A stretch of 21,243 nucleotides of DNA from JAVZIQ01 sp037440545 (GCA_037440545.1 JBBITX010000020.1:1-21243); one strand, 5' to 3'. Counted from the first letter of the stretch, positions 13,234-19,819 are shown. The notes: generated from the sequence alone by a model not told the origin. Numbers and translations: made by a program.

Positions 13234-13833
13234 TTGCATAAGAACCTTTTGGAAGAGTCTAAATTGGAATTTGGATGGTGCGTTTGGGTAACAGGCCTTC
13301 CTGGAAGCGGCAAATCCGTAGTTTCAAAAGCCTTAATTAAACTGCTGAAAGAAAAGGGCATACGCGCACAACTCCTATCCTCTGACGTTTTACGCAAAGT
13401 GTTAACGCCACACCCAACGTACTCACTTGAGGAACGTGAAGTAGTCTATGCAACCCTTGTTTTCATTGCAGAGCTGCTAACCCAAAACGGTGTAAACGTG
13501 GTTATAGATGCAACTGGAAACCTAAGGCGCTACAGAGAGAGCGCAAGAAGGAGAATTCCAAAGTTTATTGAGGCCTACTTAGAGTGTCCCATTGAAATCT
13601 GTATAGAACGCGAATCAAGAAGACGGGAAACCCATTACGCACCAAGGCAAATATATTCGAGAGCTTTAGAAGGTAAGGCTCCAACTGTGCCAGGCATAGG
13701 GCAACCCTATGAGCCGCCTGAAAACCCAGAAATAATACTTGACGCTGTGAGGTTAACTCCGAAGCAAGAAGCCTGTAAAATTCTCGAAGTAATAATCCAA
13801 AAATGGTATGGAAAATTTCCAAATGGATCTTAA
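13234..13833 (+). CDS. Adenylylsulfate (APS) kinase-like protein
   Basis: The protein is a P-loop kinase of the CysC group; true CysC makes PAPS from APS and ATP. WVTGLPGSGKSVVSKAL is the Walker A region (residues 21-28). SSDVLRKVL holds the D-x-x-R acid. IDATGNLRRYR is the strand-3 region. FIEAYLECPIEICIER and PTVPGIGQPYEPPENPE are clear family signatures. It differs from canonical CysC: the usual RENIRR segment is REVVYA, and DPKGLYKKA is replaced by a longer basic segment. No other sulfate-assimilation gene is nearby, so the substrate is uncertain. There is no ATG start. TTG 13234 is the longest frame; TTG 13249 or 13264 are alternatives, the last preceded by GGAAGAG. Confidence 0.75.
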   Translation: MHKNLLEESKLEFGWCVWVTGLPGSGKSVVSKALIKLLKEKGIRAQLLSSDVLRKVLTPHPTYSLEEREVVYATLVFIAELLTQNGVNVVIDATGNLRRYRESARRRIPKFIEAYLECPIEICIERESRRRETHYAPRQIYSRALEGKAPTVPGIGQPYEPPENPEIILDAVRLTPKQEACKILEVIIQKWYGKFPNGS

Positions 13834-13878
13834 AAGGAGACATGCCAATTTTTGCTTCCGGATACCTGAGTTTTAGGC

Positions 13879-13888
13879 TTTATATTAT
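13879..13888 (+). promoter_or_regulatory. Probable TATA box of the rpl3 ribosomal operon
   Basis: CTTTATATTA is the best TATA match in the 151-base gap before rpl3. Initiation about 25 bases downstream, near 13910, would leave a leader of roughly 75 bases, long enough for operon-level control, although I see no defined structure in it. Confidence 0.5.
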
Positions 13889-13974
13889 TCTGTACAGGTA
13901 GATGTTAGTTGGATATAGCTTTGATAAAACCAAAATGTTAATAACTTAATGTTTTCATTCCTAGAAGACGCGAA

Positions 13975-13978
13975 GAGG
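13975..13978 (+). promoter_or_regulatory. RBS (GAGG) deciding the rpl3 start at 13985
   Basis: GAGG lies 6 bases before the ATG at 13985, which begins the family N-terminus MGHRKKHAPKHGSLAY. The in-frame ATG at 13949 has no RBS and would add 12 residues foreign to L3. Confidence 0.6.
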
Positions 13979-13984
13979 AAAGCA

Positions 13985-14998
13985 ATGGGCCATAGGAAAA
14001 AACATGCTCCTAAACATGGATCGTTAGCCTATTCCCCTAGGAAACGTGCTAAAAGCATTTTGGCTAGGGTACGCTATTGGCCAAAAATAAGGGCTGACAC
14101 GCCTAGGCTTTTAGGCTTTTTAGGGTATAAGGCTGGAATGACCTATGCATTCATGGTTGAAGATAGAAAAAGATCTCCAAACTTTGGGAAAGAAGTATTT
14201 CGGCCGATTACAGTTTTAGAAACTCCTCCGCTTCTGATCTGTGGGCTGAGGGTTTATACTAAAACCCCTTATGGTTTGCGTGCCCTCGCCGAAGCTTGGG
14301 TTAAGGAACCCCCAGAGGAACTTGAAAGGGTTTTCACAATTCCTGAAAAATTTGATACAGAAACAAGTTTAAAAAATATTGAAGCAAATTTAGACAAAAT
14401 CTCAAACATCCGCGTTATAGCTATAACACAGCCGAAACATACTAGTATTTCTAAGAAAAAGCCAGACATAGCTGAAATAGAAATTGGCGGAGGAACAGTA
14501 ACTCAGCAATTTGAATATGCCAAAAGTCTTCTTGGCAAGACAGTATCTCCCACTGAAGTTTTCAGAGAAGGCCAACACATTGACGTCATAGCTGTGACGA
14601 CGGGTAAGGGAATTCAGGGACCTGTGAAACGTTGGGGGGTAAAAATCCTCCAGCATAAGGGTAGAAAAACGAAGAGGGGTGTTGCAACCCTTGGACCGTG
14701 GAACCCTCATCGAGTGCTATACTCTGTTCCAAGAGCTGGACAAATGGGCTTCCATCAGAGGACAGAATATAACAAGCGAATCCTCAAAATTGGAAGGGAA
14801 GGGAGGGAAATAACCCCGAAAGGAGGTTTTATAAGGTACGGAACTATACGCAGCTCATACATGCTCATAGAGGGCAGCATACCAGGACCGGAAAAACGTC
14901 CAATAAAACTACGTTATCCTGCACGCCCACCTAAAGAAGTTTCAGAAGAGCCACCCCAGATTACGCACATATCTCTTGAATCTCCTCAGGGAAAGTGA
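13985..14998 (+). CDS. rpl3: 50S ribosomal protein L3 (uL3)
   Basis: uL3 is an early-assembling large-subunit protein whose long loop reaches the peptidyl-transferase centre. The 337-residue protein shows HGSLAYSPRKRAKSILARVR, FLGYKAGMTYAFMVEDR, PITVLETPPLLICGLRVY, DVIAVTTGKGIQGPVKRWGV, the loop segment GPWNPHRVLYSVPRAGQMG with FHQRTEYNKRI, and GSIPGPEKRPIKLRYPARPP near the end, all standard for archaea. It opens the ribosomal operon. The frame extends to 13949, but ATG 13985 has the RBS and the family N-terminus. rpl4 begins 14 bases after the stop. Confidence 0.96.
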   Translation: MGHRKKHAPKHGSLAYSPRKRAKSILARVRYWPKIRADTPRLLGFLGYKAGMTYAFMVEDRKRSPNFGKEVFRPITVLETPPLLICGLRVYTKTPYGLRALAEAWVKEPPEELERVFTIPEKFDTETSLKNIEANLDKISNIRVIAITQPKHTSISKKKPDIAEIEIGGGTVTQQFEYAKSLLGKTVSPTEVFREGQHIDVIAVTTGKGIQGPVKRWGVKILQHKGRKTKRGVATLGPWNPHRVLYSVPRAGQMGFHQRTEYNKRILKIGREGREITPKGGFIRYGTIRSSYMLIEGSIPGPEKRPIKLRYPARPPKEVSEEPPQITHISLESPQGK

Positions 14999-15012
14999 AA
15001 TGGTGATTTATA

Positions 15013-15795
15013 ATGGCTAAAACGGTTAAGGTCTTCGATCTCAACGGGAAGCCTGTTGGAAAAATACCGCTACCTCAAATCTTCGAAACACCCGTAAGGC
15101 CAGACATTATAAAGCGAGCTGTCTTAGCTATACAATCCAGAAAATTTCAACCTCAAGGCAGAGATCCCATGGCTGGAAAGAGAACTACAGCAGAGTCTAG
15201 AGGTGTAGGGCTTGGTCTAGCTAGAATACCGAGAATTAAAGGTCCGGGAGCAACAGGAGCTTTTGCCCCTGGCACGGTTGGAGGGAGAGTTGCTCATCCT
15301 CCAGTTCCTGAAAAGAAAATTGTCAAGAAGATTCCAAGGAAGGAGAAGCGACTAGCCCTTTTCTCAGCTATAGCCGCAACAGCCTCTAAAGAAATTGTTG
15401 TTTCTAGGGGGCATTCTGTTGAGGGGTTACCTCAAATTCCGCTGGTGGTCACCCGAGAACTAGAGGAATTAAAGAAGACTAAAGAGGTTGAGGAAACCCT
15501 GATAAAGCTCGGGGTGTTTGCCGACCTGTACAGAGTTAAGGAAAGCAGAAAAATAAGGGCTGGCAAGGGTAAACGGAGGGGGCGAAGAATGAAGCAGGCT
15601 GTAGGGCCGTTAATAGTTATTTCTGAAGATAAGGGATTAAAACAAGCTGCCGAAAACATTCCTGGAGTAGATGTAGTTCCAGTGAAAAGTTTAAACGTTG
15701 AAGTTCTTGCTCCAGGCACGCATCCTGGTAGGTTAACGATATATACTGAAAGTGCAATTGAAGCTTTAGGCAAGCTTTATGGGGGAGGAAAGTAA
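15013..15795 (+). CDS. rpl4: 50S ribosomal protein L4 (uL4)
   Basis: uL4 lines the polypeptide exit tunnel. The 260-residue archaeal form begins MAKTVKVFDLNGKPVGKIPL and has PVRPDIIKRAVLAIQSRKFQ, the tunnel-loop region GKRTTAESRGVGLGLARIPR followed by IKGPGATGAFAPGTVGGRVA and HPPVPEK, and the globular end with HPGRLTIYTESAI. GGTGAT about 6 bases before the ATG is a good RBS. Its TAA shares one base with the next ATG (TAATG at 15793-15797), indicating coupled translation with L23. Confidence 0.96.
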   Translation: MAKTVKVFDLNGKPVGKIPLPQIFETPVRPDIIKRAVLAIQSRKFQPQGRDPMAGKRTTAESRGVGLGLARIPRIKGPGATGAFAPGTVGGRVAHPPVPEKKIVKKIPRKEKRLALFSAIAATASKEIVVSRGHSVEGLPQIPLVVTRELEELKKTKEVEETLIKLGVFADLYRVKESRKIRAGKGKRRGRRMKQAVGPLIVISEDKGLKQAAENIPGVDVVPVKSLNVEVLAPGTHPGRLTIYTESAIEALGKLYGGGK

Positions 15796-16055
15796 TGGAT
15801 CCATATGAGGTTATATTATATCCCTTAATGACAGAGTCTGCAAGCCTCATGGTTGAAAGGGAAAACAAACTCGTTTTTGTCATAAACTTAAAAGCGACAA
15901 AGGAGGACGTGAAAAAAGCCGTGGAGAAGTTATACGACGTTAAAGTTGAAAAAGTTAACACTGCCATAGCCTCCAACGGCATTAAAAAGGCCTTCGTTAA
16001 GCTCCACCCTGATTATAAGGCGGCAGATATAGCAATAAAACTTGGAATACTATAA
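15795..16055 (+). CDS. rpl23: 50S ribosomal protein L23 (uL23)
   Basis: uL23 sits at the tunnel exit and is the docking point of SRP, whose SRP54 subunit is also encoded in this window. The 86-residue protein has the compact archaeal form: YPLMTESASLMVERENKLVF, KATKEDVKKAVEKLYDVKVE and the end HPDYKAADIAIKLGIL. GGGAGG in the end of rpl4 acts as RBS. The start overlaps the rpl4 stop by one base. Confidence 0.96.
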   Translation: MDPYEVILYPLMTESASLMVERENKLVFVINLKATKEDVKKAVEKLYDVKVEKVNTAIASNGIKKAFVKLHPDYKAADIAIKLGIL

Positions 16056-16075
16056 AATTATGGGCAGATGATAAA

Positions 16076-16813
16076 ATGGGTAAAAGAATACGTGTACAGA
16101 GAAGGGGGCGGGGCGGGCCTACTTTTAGAGCTTCAACCCATAAGAGGGTGGCACCGGCAAAATATCCAATGGTATCGAGTGAAGTTCTTGAAGCCTTGAA
16201 AACAGGAGTTATTGAGGAAATACTCCACGATCCTGGACGTGGTGCGCCATTAGCATTAGTGCGCTTTGAGGATGGTGAAGAATGCTATACTGTGGTGCCA
16301 GAAGGAGTATATGTGGGTCAGCAAATTCAGATGGGTGGAAAATCCTCTGTGGACGTGGGAAACATACTTCCGGTAGGCAAAATTCCGGAGGGTACAATGG
16401 TTTGCAATATAGAACTTAAACCTGGAGACGGAGGGAAAATTGCAAAGTCTTCAGGCAGCTATGCAACAGTTGTAGCCCATACATCCCAGGGCACCTTAAT
16501 TAGGCTTCCATCTGGAAAAACCAAATACATAAGCGACTACTGCAGGGCTACAATTGGGGTTGTTTCAGGCGCTGGCAGAACTGAAAAGCCCTTCTTGAAG
16601 GCTGGCTCAAAGTTTCATTTGATGAAGGCTAGGGGACGCAAGTATCCCAGGACGAGGGGAAGAGCTATGGTTGCGGCAGTCCACCCCTTCGGTAGCAGTA
16701 AGAGAAGCGCAAGGAAAGGCACAACTGTTTCCCGTCATGCCCCGCCGGGCAAGAAGGTTGGACTAATTGCGGCTAGAGGAACTGGGCGAAAAAAGAAAAA
16801 AGTTGGAAAATAG
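16076..16813 (+). CDS. rpl2: 50S ribosomal protein L2 (uL2)
   Basis: uL2 binds domain IV of 23S rRNA and supports subunit joining and peptidyl transfer. The 245 residues begin MGKRIRVQRRGRGGPTFRAS and include HDPGRGAPLALVRFEDGEE, GNILPVGKIPEGTMVCNIEL, GGKIAKSSGSYATVVAH and KARGRKYPRTRGRAM, with the end SRHAPPGKKVGLIAARGTGR. The region of the functionally important His reads VHPFGSSK: the His is kept, but the usual preceding Asp and following Gly-Gly of DHPFGGG are changed. Otherwise the protein is ordinary. It follows rpl23 by 20 bases. Confidence 0.95.
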   Translation: MGKRIRVQRRGRGGPTFRASTHKRVAPAKYPMVSSEVLEALKTGVIEEILHDPGRGAPLALVRFEDGEECYTVVPEGVYVGQQIQMGGKSSVDVGNILPVGKIPEGTMVCNIELKPGDGGKIAKSSGSYATVVAHTSQGTLIRLPSGKTKYISDYCRATIGVVSGAGRTEKPFLKAGSKFHLMKARGRKYPRTRGRAMVAAVHPFGSSKRSARKGTTVSRHAPPGKKVGLIAARGTGRKKKKVGK

Positions 16814-16823
16814 CCCGGAAAGT

Positions 16824-16837
16824 TTATAGCATATAAA
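16824..16837 (+). promoter_or_regulatory. TATA-like region before rps19
   Basis: TTATAGCATATAAA lies about 30 bases before the rps19 ATG at 16863. The RBS there is weak. A transcript starting near 16860 would be nearly leaderless, so S19 may have its own promoter besides read-through from rpl2. Confidence 0.45.
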
Positions 16838-16862
16838 GCGAAAAAAGAATTAGGTTAAGAAA

Positions 16863-17267
16863 ATGCCTAAAGAATTCACGTACCGTGGATTCACGGTTGA
16901 ACAGCTGCAAAGCATGTCAATGGATGAGTTTATAACCCTGCTGCCTTCAAGGCAGAGGCGAAGCCTGCAGAGGGGATTATCTTCAGAACAGCGAATACTC
17001 CTTGAAAAGGCAAGGAAAGCTAAGGAAGTCATGCGGAAAGGGGGCAACATGACGATTAAAACTCACGCTAGGGATATGATAATTTTACCGGAAATGGTTG
17101 GACTTACAATTCTCGTCCATAACGGCAAAGAGTTTTCCCCTGTGGAAATAAAGCCGGAAATGATTGGGCATTATCTGGGAGAATTTGCAATAACTAACAA
17201 ACCTGTAAAACATGGGACACCAGGCATTGGAGCATCCCGCTCTTCAATGTATGTTCCCTTAAAATAA
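16863..17267 (+). CDS. rps19: 30S ribosomal protein S19 (uS19)
   Basis: uS19 lies in the head of the small subunit and takes part in the bridge to the large subunit. The 134-residue archaeal form begins PKEFTYRGFTVEQLQSMSMD and has LLPSRQRRSLQRGLS, KTHARDMIILPEMVGLTILV, HNGKEFSPVEIKPEMIGHYL and GEFAITNKPVKHGTPGIGAS. It is the last gene of this ribosomal run; archaeal clusters usually continue with L22 and S3, but here a gene-free gap and then convergent genes follow. A promoter-like sequence precedes it. Confidence 0.96.
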   Translation: MPKEFTYRGFTVEQLQSMSMDEFITLLPSRQRRSLQRGLSSEQRILLEKARKAKEVMRKGGNMTIKTHARDMIILPEMVGLTILVHNGKEFSPVEIKPEMIGHYLGEFAITNKPVKHGTPGIGASRSSMYVPLK

Positions 17268-17470
17268 GCGTTTAATATCTTCAAAATACAGTAAATACAA
17301 TGCGATTTAAGCTGTTGAAACATCCGTGTTTTTAGGGAAAATTTGCATTGTCGCATTGTTGCTTGCGGCGGCGTAGTAACCATGGGGTTGTAACCATTTT
17401 AGGAAGGTGAATAGGCCCAAAATTGATGTGGTTAGAAATGTAAGTGGTTGTGCCAAAAGTAAAATGACAG
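17268..17470. other. Convergent intergenic gap after rps19
   Basis: About 200 bases separate rps19 from the convergent unknown gene. They hold a 9-base inverted repeat (17297-17305 and 17351-17359), a short T-run (17329-17333) and an 8-base direct repeat GTAACCAT at 17376-17383 and 17390-17397. No tRNA or C/D-box motif is apparent. A frame of 54 codons from GTG 17407 runs antisense into the next gene and is not considered real. Confidence 0.5.
17297..17359. repeat. 9-base inverted repeat with 45-base loop
   Basis: ACAATGCGA (17297-17305) and TCGCATTGT (17351-17359) are exact reverse complements, and GCATTG also occurs just before the second arm. The pair could close a stem in the 3' region between convergent operons. 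A T-run lies within the loop, not after the stem, so this is not a standard terminator. Confidence 0.45.
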
Positions 17471-17899
17471 TTAGGCTGTATAATCTACTCCTGGAAGTTT
17501 CTTTTCAGCGGCTTCTTTTACCGGCGGGATTTGCGGCAATGGTATTGGAGGAGGAATATTTAGAGTTCTAGACAATATTACGCTTTCCACAAATACTACA
17601 TTTGAAATTGACTGGATTAAAACTTGAGGTGGAGGTTTCTTTTCTTTATATTCTGTATATATCTTTGTTATCTCGTCTTTGCTGCCAGTGACATGGGCTT
17701 TTCCTTTTAGGCTTATTTGGGCTACTGAGGGGTTGTAGTTAACCGTTAACACGAATGGTACTTCAAGCATTTCTTCAGATTTCTTCTCCACTTCTACGAC
17801 GTTTAAGTTTGTGTTTATTTGGACAGGTGGAATTGGTTTTCGAATGTCCCAGAAACGCTCTCCAGAAACGTTGGTGATTGAAACGTTAACCCTAATCAT
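17471..17899 (-). CDS. Conserved-looking unknown protein, possible SecB-like fold
   Basis: This 142-residue protein is not one I can name with confidence. The first two-thirds look like a row of beta-strands (VNVSITNVS, VQINTNLNVVEVE, EVPFVLTVNY, AQISLKGKAHVTG). A helix follows (DEITKIYTEYKEK), then a Pro-rich turn and a longer helix (QVLIQSISNVVFVESVILSR), ending NIPPPIPLPQIPPV and a charged tail. This order, strands then helix then a terminal PPxPLPxI, resembles SecB-family chaperones, which bind unfolded chains. That is an inference from layout only. There is no signal peptide or membrane segment. It starts at ATG 17899 with AAGGA close by. It is the last gene of the aIF2-gamma operon, 33 bases after rps27ae. 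Confidence 0.7.
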   Translation of the reverse strand: MIRVNVSITNVSGERFWDIRKPIPPVQINTNLNVVEVEKKSEEMLEVPFVLTVNYNPSVAQISLKGKAHVTGSKDEITKIYTEYKEKKPPPQVLIQSISNVVFVESVILSRTLNIPPPIPLPQIPPVKEAAEKKLPGVDYTA

Positions 17900-17932
17900 C
17901 TTTCCTTCACAATATTATTTTATTTGTGCGAT

Positions 17933-18160
17933 TTAAGTGTGTTTATATCGTGTAAAGCCGCAGTGTCCACAAGCATATCTGTCGCCGTGGTCAGCCATAA
18001 AATATCCAGGTCCGCAGCGTTCACAGGTTGGCCGTAGTCTGGAAACTTTATCCTTATCCAGTTTATAAAGGGCGAAGGCGCCTTTTTCCTCTTTCTTCTT
18101 CTTTTCAGTTTTCTTTTCATGTTTCGGCTTTTCCTCTTTTGATGACCCTTTCTCAGACAT
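17933..18160 (-). CDS. rps27ae: 30S ribosomal protein S27ae (eS31)
   Basis: eS31 is the small-subunit zinc-ribbon protein that in eukaryotes is made as a ubiquitin fusion. The 75-residue protein ends in the family core LYKLDKDKVSRLRPTCERCG with GPGYFMADHGDRYACGHCGF, giving the four zinc cysteines (CERC and CGHC). About 30 N-terminal residues are almost all Lys, Glu and Ser, a long disordered extension. There is no ubiquitin-like domain. Its ATG directly abuts the rps24e TAA, so both are probably made in step. Confidence 0.93.
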   Translation of the reverse strand: MSEKGSSKEEKPKHEKKTEKKKKEEKGAFALYKLDKDKVSRLRPTCERCGPGYFMADHGDRYACGHCGFTRYKHT

Positions 18161-18469
18161 TTACTTTCCTCCTTCCTCCTTTTTTTCGGACGGTGTGTTC
18201 CTTTTAACGATGTATTCAGGTTCGATAAGCTTTGCATTCTCATGGGAGTCGTAAATGTTTGCTATGCCTAGGGCTTTGCGTGTTCCAGTTTTTGTTTCAA
18301 TTTTCCTGATGAAAACAAGGTTCAAATCTTTTTTCAAAATTTTTGCTAAAGCGTTCTTCACTTCAAGTCTAGGCGGTGTACTGCCTGTTTGGTCATGTTC
18401 CACTTGGAAAGTTACTTCTTTCCGCTTCAATAATGGGTTTTCGTTAATTGAAAGGATTTTTATCTCCAT
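18161..18469 (-). CDS. rps24e: 30S ribosomal protein S24e (eS24)
   Basis: eS24 is a small-subunit protein shared by archaea and eukaryotes. The sequence starts MEIKILSINENPLLKRKEVT and has TPPRLEVKNALAKILKKDLN, LVFIRKIETKTGTRKALGIA and NIYDSHENAKLIEPEYIVKR, all standard. I chose ATG 18469 (102 residues) because the family begins MEIK. GTG 18478 would add three residues. No clear RBS is seen. It lies 43 bases after the dephospho-CoA kinase gene and touches rps27ae. Confidence 0.94.
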   Translation of the reverse strand: MEIKILSINENPLLKRKEVTFQVEHDQTGSTPPRLEVKNALAKILKKDLNLVFIRKIETKTGTRKALGIANIYDSHENAKLIEPEYIVKRNTPSEKKEEGGK

Positions 18470-18512
18470 CAGTACCACAGCAGTGTTTGAGTTGTTACAT
18501 TCTCCCCTTTAT

Positions 18513-19043
18513 TTAGCCTTTCGCAGCTCTTTCCATAACTTTCAATGTTTTTGCCACTTCAGCCTTATTTTGTTCGGAGGTTTTTACAACCACTATGCCT
18601 TCATCTGGTTGTCCGTAAACTATTAGGATGTTTTCAGGGGCACAAAAAACAGCGGCAAGCGTAAAAAGATCTTCCTCTCCATCTACTATTATCTTTACTC
18701 TGCAGTTTGCTTTGAAGGCCTCTTGAACGGCTTTCAGGGCTTCGTATGTCAATGTTCCTGGAGGGTTTTTCACGCAGATTTCTGATGCTGCATCAATCTG
18801 AACGGGCTTTATATATTCACGCTTGACCTTGTTGTCTACAATTGATATGTCTGGGTAAATTTTGTGTTCGATAAGGCTTTTAGAGACAAAATCTCCAACT
18901 GAAACTATGCATGAAGGCTTCTCTCTTAATATTATATCTCTAAGCTTTTTGGTTGTTTCTTCTGGCGTGCCTCGAATAAGCTCACCTAAAGGCTTTTTGA
19001 GTTTTGCTCGAAGCCTATCCGTCAGAATATATGCGGCACCCAT
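18513..19043 (-). CDS. GTP-dependent dephospho-CoA kinase (DUF359)
   Basis: Members of this archaeal family phosphorylate dephospho-CoA with GTP in the last step of coenzyme A synthesis, replacing bacterial CoaE. The 176-residue protein has the conserved segments SCIVSVGDFVSKSLIEHKI, PDISIVDNKVKREYI, VKNPPGTLTYEAL, IIVDGEEDLFTLAAVFCAPE and VYGQPDEGIVVV. The acidic residues in GDFVS, VDNKVKR and DGEEDL are those expected to bind metal and nucleotide. Its ATG abuts the spt4 TAA. Pairing with spt4 and rps24e is common in archaea, so context also supports the call. Confidence 0.92.
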   Translation of the reverse strand: MGAAYILTDRLRAKLKKPLGELIRGTPEETTKKLRDIILREKPSCIVSVGDFVSKSLIEHKIYPDISIVDNKVKREYIKPVQIDAASEICVKNPPGTLTYEALKAVQEAFKANCRVKIIVDGEEDLFTLAAVFCAPENILIVYGQPDEGIVVVKTSEQNKAEVAKTLKVMERAAKG

Positions 19044-19229
19044 TTATCTAACCTTTAAGGCATAGCGGCCTTTTTCTTTCACTTTCATAGCCTTAGCTAT
19101 GGCTGAACCTTCAGGCTCGAATATTATAACCATTCCGCTGAAGTCGTCGCTTAAAGTTGACGCTTTACACTTGGGGCATATGTTTCCTGAAGTTATGGTG
19201 TGACATAGAGTGCATGCTTTCTCGCTCAT
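19044..19229 (-). CDS. spt4: Transcription elongation factor Spt4 (RpoE'')
   Basis: Spt4 is a small zinc protein that binds Spt5 and clamps RNA polymerase for processive elongation. The 61 residues hold ACTLCHTITSGNICPKCKAS with two CxxC pairs, followed by GMVIIFEPEGSAIAKAMKVK and a C-terminal GRYALKVR, the standard archaeal form. Its ATG overlaps the rpoE' TGA (ATGA, 19226-19229), so the two are translationally coupled. Confidence 0.95.
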   Translation of the reverse strand: MSEKACTLCHTITSGNICPKCKASTLSDDFSGMVIIFEPEGSAIAKAMKVKEKGRYALKVR

Positions 19230-19816
19230 TCTTTTTCGCCTTTCTCAACTTTTTTCTTTTCAGCCTCACCAGTTTTCTTTAAATCCTCCTCTATCCATTC
19301 TAACTTGCCGAGGAAAGGCTGTCTTGCAGTTACACCTATCTTAGCTGTGCCTCCAACCCTTCCTAAGGAGACAGCTGTGACGCGAACGCGAACTCTATCA
19401 CCAGCCGCCAGCTTTCTGTTTGTCTCTTTCCCCAATAAGACTCCTTGTTTTTCATCGTAGGAGATGAAATCATCCATTAGCTGGGAGACATGGAGTAAGG
19501 CGTCAACAGGTCCGATACGTACAAAGGCTCCAAAATCTGCGATTTCAACAACCTCGCCTTCAATAACTTCCTGTAATAGAGGGTAAAATGTTAAAAGTGA
19601 GAAGGTTACCTTGTGGTATGTGGCTCCATCTCCAGGGATTATTTTTCCAATAGGGCTTACCTTAACGTCTGTAACTGCGATGACGTAGCCTAGAGCCTCG
19701 TCAACCACTCCTTCATACTTCTCTTTAACCTGCTTGTATCCTACGGCGTCTAAAGGGTTGCCGAAAGTTTCAGGAGGGATACGTATTGTATCCTCCATTG
19801 TGACAAGTTTGAACAA
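19226..19816 (-). CDS. rpoE: DNA-directed RNA polymerase subunit E' (Rpb7-like)
   Basis: RpoE' is the archaeal Rpb7 homologue. With RpoF (2044-2391) it forms the polymerase stalk. The 196 residues show the N-terminal domain (FKLVTMEDTIRIPPETFG, KQVKEKYEGVVDEALGYVIA, DGATYHKVTFSLLTFYPLLQ) and an S1 RNA-binding domain (GEVVEIADFGAFVRIGPVDA, LLHVSQLMDDF). The C-terminal tail is Lys/Glu-rich. The start is TTG at 19816, chosen because the family begins MYKLVTVEDT and GGAGG inside the end of the upstream PIN gene is 7 bases before it. ATG 19798 would lose the first strand. It overlaps spt4 by 4 bases. Confidence 0.95.
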   Translation of the reverse strand: MFKLVTMEDTIRIPPETFGNPLDAVGYKQVKEKYEGVVDEALGYVIAVTDVKVSPIGKIIPGDGATYHKVTFSLLTFYPLLQEVIEGEVVEIADFGAFVRIGPVDALLHVSQLMDDFISYDEKQGVLLGKETNRKLAAGDRVRVRVTAVSLGRVGGTAKIGVTARQPFLGKLEWIEEDLKKTGEAEKKKVEKGEKE

Positions 19817-19819
19817 AGG

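Noticed and set aside
13194..13397. N-terminal extension of the metallophosphoesterase frame
   Set aside because: The extra 68 residues lie antisense to the APS-kinase-like P-loop region and lack family similarity; the phosphoesterase fold begins after the Met at 13193.
17407..17571. 54-codon plus-strand frame starting GTG in the gap after rps19
   Set aside because: About 100 of its 165 bases are antisense to the unknown 142-residue gene, the only purine-rich motif abuts the start codon, and the product has no recognised family.
18495..18507. GGGGAG followed by a start-stop ATG-TAA before rps24e on the minus strand
   Set aside because: The purine stretch is only 1 base from the ATG, and a two-codon unit in a 43-base gap is easily chance.
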